Positions 1 through 8,835 of a stretch of DNA of 64,000 nucleotides are shown here, in pieces; position 1 is the first letter of the stretch, and every line of letters begins with the position of its first letter. The position numbers were made by a program, and so were the translations under genes. The stretch lies in contig CAZCUD010000013.1 of assembly GCA_964501785.1 (NCBI GenBank), positions 51,949 through 115,948 of the forward strand, in the 5' to 3' direction. This DNA comes from DATBSK01 sp964501785. Lineage in GTDB: Bacteria; Actinomycetota; Acidimicrobiia; IMCC26256; PALSA-555. The notes under the pieces were generated by a model, which did no database searches, was not told the DNA's origin, and saw only the letters and a list, made by a program, of their open reading frames with translations.

Positions 1-812
1 GCCTCTCTGGGCTCGTCGTGCGGGGCGGCCCGTGGTCGGCGCGGCAGTCGCGCCGGCACCACGATCGGCCCATCTTCGCCCTGGAGGACGCTCACCCGCG
101 CACCGAAGTGCTCACGGAGATGCGCCTCGGTGAGCACCGTCGCGGCCGACCCGTGCTCGGCGACGCGGCCGTCGTCGAGCAGCACCAGCTCGTCGGCGAA
201 CAGGCCCGCCAGGGTGAGGTCGTGCATCGTCGAGACGACGGTGAGGCCGCGCTCGTGTCGTAGCTCTTCCACCAGCTCGAGCACGTCCTGCTGGTGGCCG
301 ATGTCGAGGGCCGACGTCGGCTCGTCGAGCAGCACGACCGGCGCGTCCTGCAGCAGCGCGCGGGCGAGCACGACCCGTTGCCGCTCGCCGCCCGAGAGGG
401 TCTCGACCGCTCGTCCGCCCATCTCGGAGATCCCGAGGCGATCGAGCATCCGGTGCGTCACCGACACGTCACGCTCGGTCTCGCGTCCGAAGTACGGGAG
501 GTGCGGTGTGCGACCGAGCAAGGCGTAGTCGAGCACGGAGACACCGGCAGGGATCACCGGTGCCTGCGGCACCACAGCGATGAGCCGAGCGCGAGCGCGG
601 CTCCGAAGCGACTGCGTCGCGATTCCTCCGACCTCGACGGTTCCCGTGCGGGGCTTCGCCATCCCGGCGATCGCCCGAACGAGCGTCGTCTTGCCCGCAC
701 CGTTGGGTCCGACGATCGAGACCCAGGTGCCGGATCCCACCTCGAGATCGACGTGGTCGAGCACGAAGCGATCACCGAGCTCGACCGAGAGTCCGCGCAC
801 ACGCACGCGCAT
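1..812 (-). CDS. btuD: Cobalamin ABC importer, ATP-binding subunit (partial)
   Basis: Predicted ATPase of a BtuCD-type vitamin B12 importer. On the minus strand the frame opens with ATG at 812 and stays open to base 1, so about 270 residues are visible and the C-terminus is cut by the window edge. Walker A GPNGAGKTT (35-43), signature LSGGERQ (139-145), Walker B VVLLDEPTSALD (about 159-170) and the switch histidine in STMHDLT (197) are all intact. Its ATG shares one base with the permease TGA (TGATG), so it should be translationally coupled. The family alone would also fit iron-siderophore FecE; the upstream cobalamin riboswitch favours B12. Confidence 0.9.
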   Translation of the reverse strand, partial: MRVRVRGLSVELGDRFVLDHVDLEVGSGTWVSIVGPNGAGKTTLVRAIAGMAKPRTGTVEVGGIATQSLRSRARARLIAVVPQAPVIPAGVSVLDYALLGRTPHLPYFGRETERDVSVTHRMLDRLGISEMGGRAVETLSGGERQRVVLARALLQDAPVVLLDEPTSALDIGHQQDVLELVEELRHERGLTVVSTMHDLTLAGLFADELVLLDDGRVAEHGSAATVLTEAHLREHFGARVSVLQGEDGPIVVPARLPRRPRAAPHDEPRE

Positions 813-1873
813 CAGGTGCGACCCCGCACGCTCGTGCGCAGCACGACGAGGAAGAACGGAGCACCCACGAACGCAGTGATCACGCCGATCGGCAGCTCGG
901 CGGGAGCGATGATCGTACGGCCGATCAGGTCGGCGATCACGAGGAACGCGCCTCCGAAGAGGATCGACAGAGGTACGACGACCCGGTAGCTCGCACCGGC
1001 GACGAGCCGGATCGTGTGCGGGACGATGATCCCGACGAACCCGATCAGTCCCGCGACGGCAACCGCCGCGGCCGTCGCCAGCGAGGCTGCTGCGACGATC
1101 ACCAGTCGGCTGCGTGCGACGGGCACCCCGAGCGTGGATGCCTCGTCCTCGCCGACGGCGAGCACGTCGAGCACGCGACGGTGCATGAACAGCACGACGG
1201 TCGCGATCAGGAAGTACGGCAGCACCAGCGCGACCTCGGTCCACCCGGCCACCGTGAGCCGTCCGAGGATGAACGAGTAGACCTCGCGGATGTTGTCGCT
1301 GTTGCGTTGCAGCAGGAAGGCCTGCACCGCGGTGAGGAAGCTGGTGATCGCGACGCCGGCGAGGATCAGAGTCACGACCGCGACACCGCCGGCACCGCGA
1401 CCGATGAGATAGGTGCACGTCACCGCGCCGAGCGCCCCGACGAACGCGGCGATGGGCACGAACTGGTCGCCGCCGGAGATCGAGGCCGACGTCGAGACGA
1501 TCACGAGCGTCACCATCAGTCCCGCGCCGGCACCGGCGCCGAGCAGGTAGGGATCGGCGAGCGGGTTGCGGAACGTCCCCTGGTAGGCCGCACCGGCCGT
1601 CGAGAGCAACGCGCCGACGAGCAGGGCGAGGACCACCCGGGGCAGTCGGATCTCGGTGACGATGAGGGCGTCGCGCGTCGAGAGATCGGAGTCGACGCCC
1701 AGCAGGGGTACGTGGCTGAGGAGCTCGCGCACGACACCGACGGGCGAGATCCCGACGGGCCCGACGGCCACGCCGATCACGACGGCGAGGACGACGGCGC
1801 CGATCCCGCCTGCGAGCCACGGAGCTCGCAGGCGAGAGGGCGCCACCGCCACCGCCGCCGCTGTCGCCGTCAC
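812..1873 (-). CDS. btuC: Cobalamin ABC importer, FecCD/BtuC-type permease
   Basis: Membrane permease of the B12 importer, 353 residues, with the many hydrophobic helices and conserved blocks of the FecCD family: RLPRVVLALLVGALLSTAGA near residue 80, then the cytoplasmic coupling segment AVGEDEASTLGV and the GLIGFVGIIVPH block. I chose the GTG at 1873, which overlaps the btuF stop as GTGA; an upstream in-frame start would lie inside btuF and add a non-hydrophobic tail. It is the second gene of btuF-btuC-btuD under the leader riboswitch. An iron-siderophore substrate is the main alternative and is less likely given the riboswitch. Confidence 0.92.
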   Translation of the reverse strand: MTATAAAVAVAPSRLRAPWLAGGIGAVVLAVVIGVAVGPVGISPVGVVRELLSHVPLLGVDSDLSTRDALIVTEIRLPRVVLALLVGALLSTAGAAYQGTFRNPLADPYLLGAGAGAGLMVTLVIVSTSASISGGDQFVPIAAFVGALGAVTCTYLIGRGAGGVAVVTLILAGVAITSFLTAVQAFLLQRNSDNIREVYSFILGRLTVAGWTEVALVLPYFLIATVVLFMHRRVLDVLAVGEDEASTLGVPVARSRLVIVAAASLATAAAVAVAGLIGFVGIIVPHTIRLVAGASYRVVVPLSILFGGAFLVIADLIGRTIIAPAELPIGVITAFVGAPFFLVVLRTSVRGRT

Positions 1874-2724
1874 AGCTGGTTGCGCTCCTTCACGATCTGA
1901 CGCAGGAGGTCGACCACGCGGGGACCCCATCGCGATGCCACGTCGTCATCGAGCGCCACGACGTGCCCGTCGCGGACCGCTGTGAGCGCGGTGAGTCCCG
2001 GACGCTGGGCGAACGTCTCGGGGGTCTGACCGCAGCACTTGGTGTCAGCGAGGAACACCGCGCTCGGATCTTCGTCGACGACGAACTCTGCCGACAGCTG
2101 CGGATATCCCGAACCGTCGTCGTCCCTGGCCTCGTCGGCGATGTTGGCGAACCCCCCGAGCGTGAGCAACCGCCCGATGAACGTGGACGAGTCGGCCGAG
2201 AAGTAGGTGTCGTCGAGCTCGTAGTACGCGGTGGGGCGGGTGTCGTCGTCGGGCACCTGCGCGCGAAGGTCGGCGATGTCGGAGCGCATCTCGCGCACGA
2301 GGTCGTTCGCCTCGTCGGAGTGCCCGGTGATCCGGCCGAGACGCCGGAGCTGCCGGTAGACGTCGGCGAGCTGGGCAGCCGCGGGGAGGACGACGACGTC
2401 GATGCCGAGCGCCTCGAGCGAGCTGCGGGCCTGGCCGTCCGGCACGACCACGAGGTCGGGGTCGTAACCGGCGATCGACTCGACGTTGGGCGTGTACCCC
2501 GACAGGTCGGTGACGGGGGCATCGCTCGGGAAGTTGGACTGGTCGTCGACGGCGACGACCTGGTCGCCGGCACCGATGGCGAACAGCATCTCGGTCGCGG
2601 TCGGCGAGAGCGACACGATCCGTTCGGGTGACGAGCCGCCCGCGTGGGCCGCCGGGGCGAGCGAGAGAGTGCCGATCAACGCCGCGAGCGCGACGAAGAG
2701 CACGAATGGTCGATGACGTTGCAC
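1870..2724 (-). CDS. btuF: Cobalamin-binding periplasmic/lipid-face protein
   Basis: Substrate-binding protein (284 residues) of the B12 importer, BtuF/FhuD helical-backbone class. The N-terminus VQRHRPFVLFVALAALIG is a signal peptide ending near PAAHAGG. The mature part starts with the family pattern RIVSLSPTATEMLFAIGAGD, followed by the paired-domain periplasmic-binding fold. No lipobox cysteine is evident. The start is GTG at 2724: AGGAGG lies 6 nt upstream, and upstream in-frame codons run into the riboswitch. It is first in the operon and overlaps btuC by 4 nt. Expression is probably repressed by adenosylcobalamin through the leader RNA. Confidence 0.9.
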   Translation of the reverse strand: MQRHRPFVLFVALAALIGTLSLAPAAHAGGSSPERIVSLSPTATEMLFAIGAGDQVVAVDDQSNFPSDAPVTDLSGYTPNVESIAGYDPDLVVVPDGQARSSLEALGIDVVVLPAAAQLADVYRQLRRLGRITGHSDEANDLVREMRSDIADLRAQVPDDDTRPTAYYELDDTYFSADSSTFIGRLLTLGGFANIADEARDDDGSGYPQLSAEFVVDEDPSAVFLADTKCCGQTPETFAQRPGLTALTAVRDGHVVALDDDVASRWGPRVVDLLRQIVKERNQL

Positions 2725-2729
2725 GGTTG

Positions 2730-2777
2730 CCTCCTGTCGGTCGAGGAACCGAAGTCCGCCGACAGGGGCCCTGTCGG
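2730..2777 (-). promoter_or_regulatory. Riboswitch expression platform with switchable RBS hairpin
   Basis: Leader between the cobalamin aptamer and btuF. On the minus strand CCGACAGG (2777-2770) is followed by its complement CCTGTCGG (2766-2759), forming an 8-bp stem with a 3-nt loop. CCGACAGG then recurs at 2740-2733 as part of the Shine-Dalgarno CCGACAGGAGG. The middle strand can therefore pair with either outer copy, hiding or freeing the RBS. No U-tract follows the hairpin, so translational control is more likely than termination. Confidence 0.75.
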
Positions 2778-2799
2778 ACGAACAGCCCTTTCCTCGAGA

Positions 2800-2940
2800 G
2801 CCTGTGTGTTCGTCACCGGCCGACGAGGCGACCTGGCTCACCATCCGAGTGGCTCGCGGATGGCTCACAGTTGCGGGACAGCGCCGGACTCACACCGGAC
2901 TTCGCTCCCCGACCGGTAGCACCGAGGACGATACCGGACC
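2800..2940 (-). ncRNA. Cobalamin (AdoCbl-type) riboswitch aptamer
   Basis: The minus strand carries the hallmark cobalamin aptamer segments in order: GTCCGGTGTGAGTCCGGCGC, then GCTGTCCCGCAACTGT, then the B12-box-like GAGCCAGGTCGCCT, about 65-90 nt upstream of the platform. They match the conserved core (GGTG-GAATCC-like, GCTGTCCCGCAACTG, GCCAGG-ACC) of the Rfam cobalamin class. The aptamer directly precedes a BtuFCD-type operon, which is the classic context. Outer limits are approximate because P1 was not folded computationally. Confidence 0.9.
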
Positions 2941-2966
2941 CGGGGCAGAGCCGCCTCCCCGACGGC

Positions 2967-3013
2967 GCGTCGGAAGACCCAGCGACAACCTGTGTCGCTC
3001 GCGCTTCCGACGC
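2967..3013 (-). terminator. Imperfect hairpin repeat, probable terminator of the ABC exporter operon
   Basis: GCGTCGGAAG (2967-2976) pairs with CTTCCGACGC (3004-3013), and AGCGACA (2981-2987) with TGTCGCT (2993-2999), with ACCC/CGCG as an internal loop. It sits just after the stop of the exporter gene (3028) and before the btu leader. A close relative lies at 36114-36158, so this may be a dispersed palindromic repeat. There is no T-tract, as is usual for GC-rich actinobacterial terminators. Confidence 0.6.
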
Positions 3014-3027
3014 CGCGACGGTGGGGG

Positions 3028-4824
3028 CTACGAGGCGCGGGACTGGGCGGCCGACCAGCTGGCCCAGAGGCTGGCGTAGCGGCCCTCGCGCTGCACGAGC
3101 TCGTCGTGGGAGCCGAGCTCGACGATCCGTCCGTCGTCCACGACGGCAACGCGGTCGGCGCGAGCCGCGGTCGACAGCCGGTGGGCGATCACGAGCACGG
3201 TGCGGGCTTCGGTGAGCGCCTCGAGCGCGTGCTCGACGGTGTGCTCGGTGCCGGGGTCGAGGTTGGAGGTCGCCTCGTCGAGCACGAGCACGGGCGGGTC
3301 GGCGAGCGCGGCGCGGGCGAGCGAGACGAGCTGGCGCTCGCCTGCGGAGAGGCGGCTGCCCCGCTCGCGCACCTCGGTGTCGAGCCCGTCCTTGAGCGAC
3401 GCGAAGCGATCGCGGATGCCGAGCGCGTCGAGCGCGGCATCGACCTCGGCGTCGGTCGCGTCGGGGCGGCCGATGCGGACGTTCTCGCGGATCGTCCCGG
3501 TGAAGAGGTAGCCCTCCTGGGGCACGACGATGATCCGCTCGCGCAGCGACCGCAGCGTGGAGTCGCGCAGGTCGATGCCGCCGAGCGAGACCGAGCCCTC
3601 GACGGGGTCGTAGAACCGAGCGACGAGCTTGGCGAGCGTCGACTTCCCGGCACCCGTCGGTCCCACCAGCGCGATCCGCTCCCCCGGCGCGACGCTCAGC
3701 GACACGTCGTGCAGCACGAGCGGCCCGTCGCCGTAGCGGAAGGACACGTGATCGACGTCGATCGCGCCGGAATCGGGCAGGTCGACGGCGCCGGGACGCT
3801 CCGCGATCGACGCGGGCGTGTCGAGCAGCCCGAACAGCTTGTAGAGGGCGGCCGCGGCCTGCTGGAGCGTGTTGTAGAGCTGCCCCAGCTGCTGCACCGG
3901 CTCGAACAGGTTGTTGAGGTAGAGGACGAACGCCGCCACCGTCCCCACCGTCACGATGTCCTGGTCGACGAAGACGCCGCCGATGCCGACGATCAGCGCG
4001 ATCCCCACGACACCCATGAACTCGACGAACGGGAAGTACTTCGTCGAGATCTTGACCGTCTCGAGGTTGGCGTCGAACTGGGCCTCGTTGGTCTCGCGGA
4101 ACCGACGGGTGAAGGCGCGCTCGCGTCCGAACGCCTGCACGACCCGCACACCGGCGAGCCCCTCCTGGAGCGTCGCGAGGTTCGTGCCGATGCGTTCGCG
4201 CACCTCGAGGTACGCCGCGTTCGCGGCCTTGCGGAACCAGCGCGTCGCCCACACGACCGGGGGCACGACGATCAGCACGCACAGCGCGAGCTCCCAGCTC
4301 AGGATGAGGATCACGGCCAGCGCGCCGACGAAGAGCAGCGCGTTCTGCACGAACATCGCGAGGCCCATCTGCACGAGCTCTTGCAGCGCGTCGACGTCGG
4401 ACGTCAGGCGGGCGACCAGCCGGCCGGTGCGCTCGCGCTCGAAGAAGTCGAGCCCGAGCGACGTGAGGTGGCGGAAGACGCGCACCCGCAGCTCACGGAG
4501 GAACCGCTCGCCGATGGCCGCGATCGCGCGGATCGACTGACGACCGAGGGCGAGCGCGACGAACGCGAGCACCAGGTACGCGACCGCGGCGGTGTTGAGC
4601 GCGGCCACATCACCCTCGCGCAGCCCCGAGTCGATGCCGTAGCCGACGAGCGCCGGGCCGGCGAGGAGACAGGCCGTCTGTCCGACGAGCAGGAGCGACG
4701 CGAGCACGATCTTCGCCCGCCAGGGCCGCAGCATCTGACCGAGTCGGCGCATGAGGCCCTTGGTCTGATCGCGCGTCAGTCGCTCGTCCACGGGGGTGAC
4801 GCCGAAGGCGGGGCGGCTCTGCAC
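3028..4824 (-). CDS. ABC exporter half-transporter B (type IV, TMD-NBD fusion)
   Basis: Half of a probable heterodimeric ABC exporter (598 residues). Six membrane helices span about 30-320 and the nucleotide-binding domain about 350-590. Walker A is GPTGAGKST, the signature LSAGERQ departs from LSGGQ, and Walker B is PVLVLDEATSNLD; the H-loop IAHRLST is present. The GTG start overlaps the stop of the upstream partner as TAGTG. Tandem half-transporters with one degenerate signature are typical of asymmetric exporters for lipids, peptides or drugs; the substrate cannot be told from sequence. Confidence 0.88.
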   Translation of the reverse strand: MQSRPAFGVTPVDERLTRDQTKGLMRRLGQMLRPWRAKIVLASLLLVGQTACLLAGPALVGYGIDSGLREGDVAALNTAAVAYLVLAFVALALGRQSIRAIAAIGERFLRELRVRVFRHLTSLGLDFFERERTGRLVARLTSDVDALQELVQMGLAMFVQNALLFVGALAVILILSWELALCVLIVVPPVVWATRWFRKAANAAYLEVRERIGTNLATLQEGLAGVRVVQAFGRERAFTRRFRETNEAQFDANLETVKISTKYFPFVEFMGVVGIALIVGIGGVFVDQDIVTVGTVAAFVLYLNNLFEPVQQLGQLYNTLQQAAAALYKLFGLLDTPASIAERPGAVDLPDSGAIDVDHVSFRYGDGPLVLHDVSLSVAPGERIALVGPTGAGKSTLAKLVARFYDPVEGSVSLGGIDLRDSTLRSLRERIIVVPQEGYLFTGTIRENVRIGRPDATDAEVDAALDALGIRDRFASLKDGLDTEVRERGSRLSAGERQLVSLARAALADPPVLVLDEATSNLDPGTEHTVEHALEALTEARTVLVIAHRLSTAARADRVAVVDDGRIVELGSHDELVQREGRYASLWASWSAAQSRAS

Positions 4825-6614
4825 TACTCCGCCCCACCGGTCGGCGGCGTCGCGGCCGCCGGGGCCGCGGCTCGGTCCTCGGCGTCCGCGAGCACCTCGC
4901 GGTAGCGAGGAACCGTCTCGAGCAGCTGCTCGTGGGTGCCCTCCGCGACCACGCGGCCACCGTCGAGCAGCACGACCCGGTCGGCGAGCGCGATCGTCGC
5001 GGCACGGTGGGCGATGATCAGCGTCGTCCGACCGTCCATCACCTCGCGCAGCGCCGAGCGGATCTCGTGCTCTTTCGTCGGGTCGACCGACGACGTCGCG
5101 TCGTCGAGGATGAGGATGCGCGGATCGGCCAGCACGGCGCGTGCGATCGCCAGTCGCTGGCGCTGCCCGCCTGACAACGAGAAGCCGTGCTCCCCGATCA
5201 CCGTGTCGTACCCGTCCGGGAGGGCGGTCACGAACTCGTCGGCGCCCGCGAGCACCGCGGCGCGGCGCACCTGCTCGAGCGGAGCCTCGGGTTCGGCGAA
5301 GGCGATGTTCTCGGCGACCGTGTCGGTGAAGAGGAACGTGTCCTCGAACACGATGCCGACGCTGCGGCGTAGGTCGCGGACCCGCAGGTCTCGCACGTCG
5401 ACGTCGTCGAGGGTGACCTTGCCGTCGTCGACGTCGTAGAAGCGCGAGACGAGCCGCGCGACCGTCGTCTTCCCGCTCCCCGTCGCGCCGACGACCGCGA
5501 CCGCCTCGCCACCCCGCACGACCAGGTCGAAGTCGGTGAGGACCGGGGGCCCGATGCCGTAGGAGAAGTCGACGCCGGTGAACCGCAGCTCGCCCGACCC
5601 GTCACCGGGCAGCGCGACCGGCTGCGGCGGATCGACCACGGCGGGATCGGTCGAGAGGATCTCGTCGATGCGGCCACCCGACGACGAGGCCCGGCCGGCC
5701 TGGGCGACCAGCATGCCCGTCATCCGCAGCGGCCAGATCGTCATGAGGATGTAGGAGTTGAAGGCGACGAGGTCGCCGATCTGGAGGTCGCCGTCGAGCA
5801 CGAGATGTCCGCCGTACCAGAGGATCACCACGAGCGCGAGCGCGGGCAGGAAGTCGAGCAGTGGCATGAAGCCGCTGCGCAGCCAGGCCGCCTGCAGTGC
5901 GCGATCGAGCACCGAGTCGGCTTCCGCCTCGAGTCGCTGCACCTGGAGCTGCTCCGACCCGAAGCCCTTGACGACGCGCACGCCCGCAACGGTCTCCTCG
6001 ACGACGCCCGACAGATCGCCGAGCTCTTCCTGGAGCCCGAGCACGACGGGGGCGATGCGACGCGAGAAGCGTGTCGCCGCGACGTTGAGGAGTGGCAGCG
6101 CGCCGAGCGCGAGCAGGGCGAGCGTGACGCTCTGGAGCATCATCACCACGACGACCGCCGCGACGATGAAGAGCGACGCGGCGAAGAGCGGGAGCAGCAC
6201 CACGACCTGGTTGACCTGCTGGATGTCGGTGTTGGCCCGGGCCATGAGCTGGCCGGTCTGGGCCTGGTCGTGGAACGCGAAGTGCAGCCGCTGGAGGTGT
6301 GCGAAGAGCTTCTCCCGCAGGTCGGTCTCGACGCGGTACGAGATGCGGAACGCCGCGTAGCGACGCGATCCAGTGCCGAACGCCTGGACCGCGCCGACGA
6401 GGACGATCAGTGCGGCGTAGAGCGCGATCGCCTCGCCGTCGCCGGGGATGATGCCCTCGTCGATCGCCAGCGCCGCGAGCAGCGGCACCGCGATCTTCGC
6501 TCCCGTCCAGATGACTCCGGCCGCGACGCCGGCGATGACCCACCGGCGTTGCGCTCGGAGCTCGCCGCGGATGAGCCGCCATCCGGCCCGCCGCAGCTCA
6601 CGCTCCCGATCCAT
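4824..6614 (-). CDS. ABC exporter half-transporter A (type IV, TMD-NBD fusion)
   Basis: First gene of the exporter pair, 596 residues with N-terminal membrane domain and C-terminal ATPase. Walker A is GATGSGKTT, the signature is canonical LSGGQRQ, Walker B is ILILDDATSSVD with Asp instead of the catalytic Glu, and the H-loop is IAHRAAT. An Asp at the catalytic position in one half and a full LDEATSN in the other fits an asymmetric heterodimer with one degenerate ATP site. I chose ATG at 6614 (GAGGAG just upstream) over the in-frame ATG at 6650. Confidence 0.88.
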   Translation of the reverse strand: MDRERELRRAGWRLIRGELRAQRRWVIAGVAAGVIWTGAKIAVPLLAALAIDEGIIPGDGEAIALYAALIVLVGAVQAFGTGSRRYAAFRISYRVETDLREKLFAHLQRLHFAFHDQAQTGQLMARANTDIQQVNQVVVLLPLFAASLFIVAAVVVVMMLQSVTLALLALGALPLLNVAATRFSRRIAPVVLGLQEELGDLSGVVEETVAGVRVVKGFGSEQLQVQRLEAEADSVLDRALQAAWLRSGFMPLLDFLPALALVVILWYGGHLVLDGDLQIGDLVAFNSYILMTIWPLRMTGMLVAQAGRASSSGGRIDEILSTDPAVVDPPQPVALPGDGSGELRFTGVDFSYGIGPPVLTDFDLVVRGGEAVAVVGATGSGKTTVARLVSRFYDVDDGKVTLDDVDVRDLRVRDLRRSVGIVFEDTFLFTDTVAENIAFAEPEAPLEQVRRAAVLAGADEFVTALPDGYDTVIGEHGFSLSGGQRQRLAIARAVLADPRILILDDATSSVDPTKEHEIRSALREVMDGRTTLIIAHRAATIALADRVVLLDGGRVVAEGTHEQLLETVPRYREVLADAEDRAAAPAAATPPTGGAE

Positions 6615-6747
6615 CGACTCCTCGCACCGTCCCCTGCCGGGGCCCACCACGTCCCCGTGCGGGGAGCAGCGCCGGGGCTCAGGGCGTCGGGGCCAGGCTA
6701 CCGGCGGTCTGACGCGACGTCAGACCCGGATCCGCGAGCGGGACCGC

Positions 6748-8007
6748 TCAGCCGGTGAACGTCGGGACGAGCACGAGCGGCAACGGCACCTCGGGCACCT
6801 CGACCTCGACGGCACCGATGTCGCACGCGTCGACGCCGAGCACGGCCTGCGGTCGCGTCACCCCCCGCTGGTCGGTGGTCACCGCTTCACCCGCGAGCGC
6901 GTCACCGTCACCGCACGCGTCGACCGGGATCGCGTCGATCAGCGGGCTCACCGGCGGGCCCAGCTGCGGGAGCCGCGTGAGCGTCGGGCCCCCGTTCGCG
7001 CCCAGCGCGCCGAGCAGCGGATCGCCGCCGTCCTCGACGTCGGTCGGGTCGGTCAGCGCACACGACGTGTCGTCGGAGAAGTTGTACCCGGACGACACCG
7101 TGGTCGGCTCGAGCTCGAAGAGGCAGTTCTCAGCGCCGCCGAGCGGCTGCGCGATCACCGTGCCGAAGAGGTTGAGCGGACCGGGGTCCTCGACGGTGAT
7201 GTTCGCCCCGCCGATCGAGGCGACCGCGCTGTTCTGCGTGATCGTCGAGTACACCGCCGTGAGCTCGTTGGCATAGATCCCGCCGGCCGCGGACGCCGAG
7301 GTACCGGGATCCGTGTTGCCGACCACCGTCGAGTCCACCAGGAGCACCGTGCCGGTGTCGCCGTCGATCCCGCCGCCGAACCCGGTGTCACCCTCGATCG
7401 AGTTGCCGCTGATCGTCGAGCGGACGAACGTCGTGGAGGGGGCGACGCGGATCCCACCGCCGGTGTCGCCGGCGAAGTTGTCGCTGATCGTCGAGTCGAT
7501 CACGAGCACGAACTCGGCATCGATCGCGTCGATCCCGCCGCCGCTGCCGCCCCCCGTCGCTCGATTCCCAGTGACCGTGGAGTTGCGCATCGTGAGTGAC
7601 GGCGTGCCGAGGTCGCCGAAGCGGATGCCGCCGCCCGACGAGTCGGGCTGGTTGCCACCGGTGATCGTCACGTCGACCAGGGTCAGCTCGCCGTCGGTCT
7701 CCATCACCCGCTCGTCGCAGGTCTGGCGGATCGTGAAGCCCTGCCCCTGGATGGTCAGGGGCTGCAGGCCGCCCCCGAGCGGACGATCGAGGTCGCCCGC
7801 ACCGCAGTCGACCAGGTCGATGTCGTTCGCGAGCACGATCTCGGTCTCGGCGGGATCGGCGAAGGCGGCCCGCAACCCTGCCTCGTCCGAGACGGTCACC
7901 GCGCCGGCCGGCGCGCCGCCGACCACGACCAGACCGGCGGCGCCGACGAGCAGTGCGGCTCCAGTGGTGGCCGCGCGCCGACGCCACGATCCCTGCCGCT
8001 CGTGCAT
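6748..8007 (-). CDS. Secreted right-handed beta-helix protein
   Basis: Predicted exported protein of 419 residues. Basic residues (WRRRAATTG) followed by a hydrophobic stretch ending at GGAPAGAV form a signal peptide. Many imperfect repeats such as STVTGNRATGGGSGGGIDA, STISDNFAGDTGGGI and STVVGNTDPGTS are typical of polymorphic-outer-membrane/pectate-lyase-like beta-helices. The C-terminal CDIGAVEV is the hallmark of choice-of-anchor Q proteins. ATG at 8007 lies 6 nt after TATCGT, consistent with a leaderless start. No catalytic site was recognised; a surface or polysaccharide-binding role is inferred. Confidence 0.8.
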   Translation of the reverse strand: MHERQGSWRRRAATTGAALLVGAAGLVVVGGAPAGAVTVSDEAGLRAAFADPAETEIVLANDIDLVDCGAGDLDRPLGGGLQPLTIQGQGFTIRQTCDERVMETDGELTLVDVTITGGNQPDSSGGGIRFGDLGTPSLTMRNSTVTGNRATGGGSGGGIDAIDAEFVLVIDSTISDNFAGDTGGGIRVAPSTTFVRSTISGNSIEGDTGFGGGIDGDTGTVLLVDSTVVGNTDPGTSASAAGGIYANELTAVYSTITQNSAVASIGGANITVEDPGPLNLFGTVIAQPLGGAENCLFELEPTTVSSGYNFSDDTSCALTDPTDVEDGGDPLLGALGANGGPTLTRLPQLGPPVSPLIDAIPVDACGDGDALAGEAVTTDQRGVTRPQAVLGVDACDIGAVEVEVPEVPLPLVLVPTFTG

Positions 8008-8053
8008 CCGGGCACGATATCTGCCCGGCGGCCCGACGTGTGGCGTCCGACGC

Positions 8054-8293
8054 TCAGAACAGCTCGGCGAGCATCTCGGCCAGGGCGTCGGCCACCGCCG
8101 GGTCGGCCGGGTCGCCCACGAACGCCGAGGCTCGCGCGCCGCCATCCGCGACCTCCCGGACGAGCTCCCCGACCTGCTCGGCATCGGCACCGACGACGAT
8201 CACGGTCGCACCACGGGCTCCGAGCGCGAGTGCCGCGTCGCGCTGGTCGACGCCGACGACGACCGCCCCGAGCGTCACCGGCCGCTCGCTCAC
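8054..8293 (-). CDS. Small Rossmann-like protein coupled to flavin reductase
   Basis: Predicted protein of 79 residues. GTG at 8293 overlaps the flavin reductase stop as GTGA, which supports it as a real coupled gene. The sequence TLGAVVVGVDQRDAALALG then GATVIVVGADAEQV looks like beta-alpha-beta pieces of a short-chain dehydrogenase, but no full GxxxGxG or YxxxK motif is present, so it is either a minimal fold or a remnant. Function unknown. Confidence 0.6.
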   Translation of the reverse strand: MSERPVTLGAVVVGVDQRDAALALGARGATVIVVGADAEQVGELVREVADGGARASAFVGDPADPAVADALAEMLAELF

Positions 8294-8805
8294 GTCGGCG
8301 AGATGCGCCCGTACTTCCCGCGGAAGAAGAGGAGTGGACCGGCGTCGTGCTCCAACCCGAGATCGAGCACGCGCCCGACCACGATGATGTGGTCGCCGCC
8401 GTCGTACTCGGCCCAGAACTCGCAGTCGAGGTACGCGAGGGTCTCGTGCAGCACCGGCGACCCTCCGACCCCCTCGTGCCAGTCGCACTGGCCGAACCGG
8501 TCGGCCCCCTTCGTGGCGAAGAGCTGGGAGAGCTCCTCCTGGTGCTCACCGAGGATGTTCACGGCGAACTTCCGGGCCCGCTCGATCCGGGGCCACGTCG
8601 ACGACGTGCGCGCGACGCAGAACAGCACCAGCGGAGGGTCGAGCGACACCGAGGTGAACGAGTTCGCGGCGACACCGACGGGCTCACCGTCGTCGACGGC
8701 GGTGATGATCGTGACGCCGGTCGCGAACTGCCCCAGCACCTGCCGGAACTCGCCGGCATCGGGGCGGAAGATCTCTTCGTCGGCCTGCTCGGGGCGCTCG
8801 GGCAT
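8290..8805 (-). CDS. Flavin reductase-like domain protein (FMN-binding)
   Basis: Protein of 171 residues of the flavin reductase-like (RutF/HpaC/DIM6-NTAB) family, which reduces free FMN or FAD with NAD(P)H for a partner monooxygenase. Family features are FATGVTIITA (about 27-36), GVAANSFTSVSLDPPLVLFC with the isoalloxazine-contacting SFTSVS, and KFAVNILGEHQ. No monooxygenase gene is adjacent; the nearest partner is the coupled 79-residue protein downstream, so the electron acceptor is unknown. Confidence 0.88.
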   Translation of the reverse strand: MPERPEQADEEIFRPDAGEFRQVLGQFATGVTIITAVDDGEPVGVAANSFTSVSLDPPLVLFCVARTSSTWPRIERARKFAVNILGEHQEELSQLFATKGADRFGQCDWHEGVGGSPVLHETLAYLDCEFWAEYDGGDHIIVVGRVLDLGLEHDAGPLLFFRGKYGRISPT

Positions 8806-8835
8806 GCAGACAGTCTGGCGCGCGACGCCGAGCGG

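Noticed and set aside
1..2724. Assignment of the ABC importer to iron-siderophore uptake
   Set aside because: The protein families would allow it, but the cobalamin riboswitch directly upstream points to vitamin B12.
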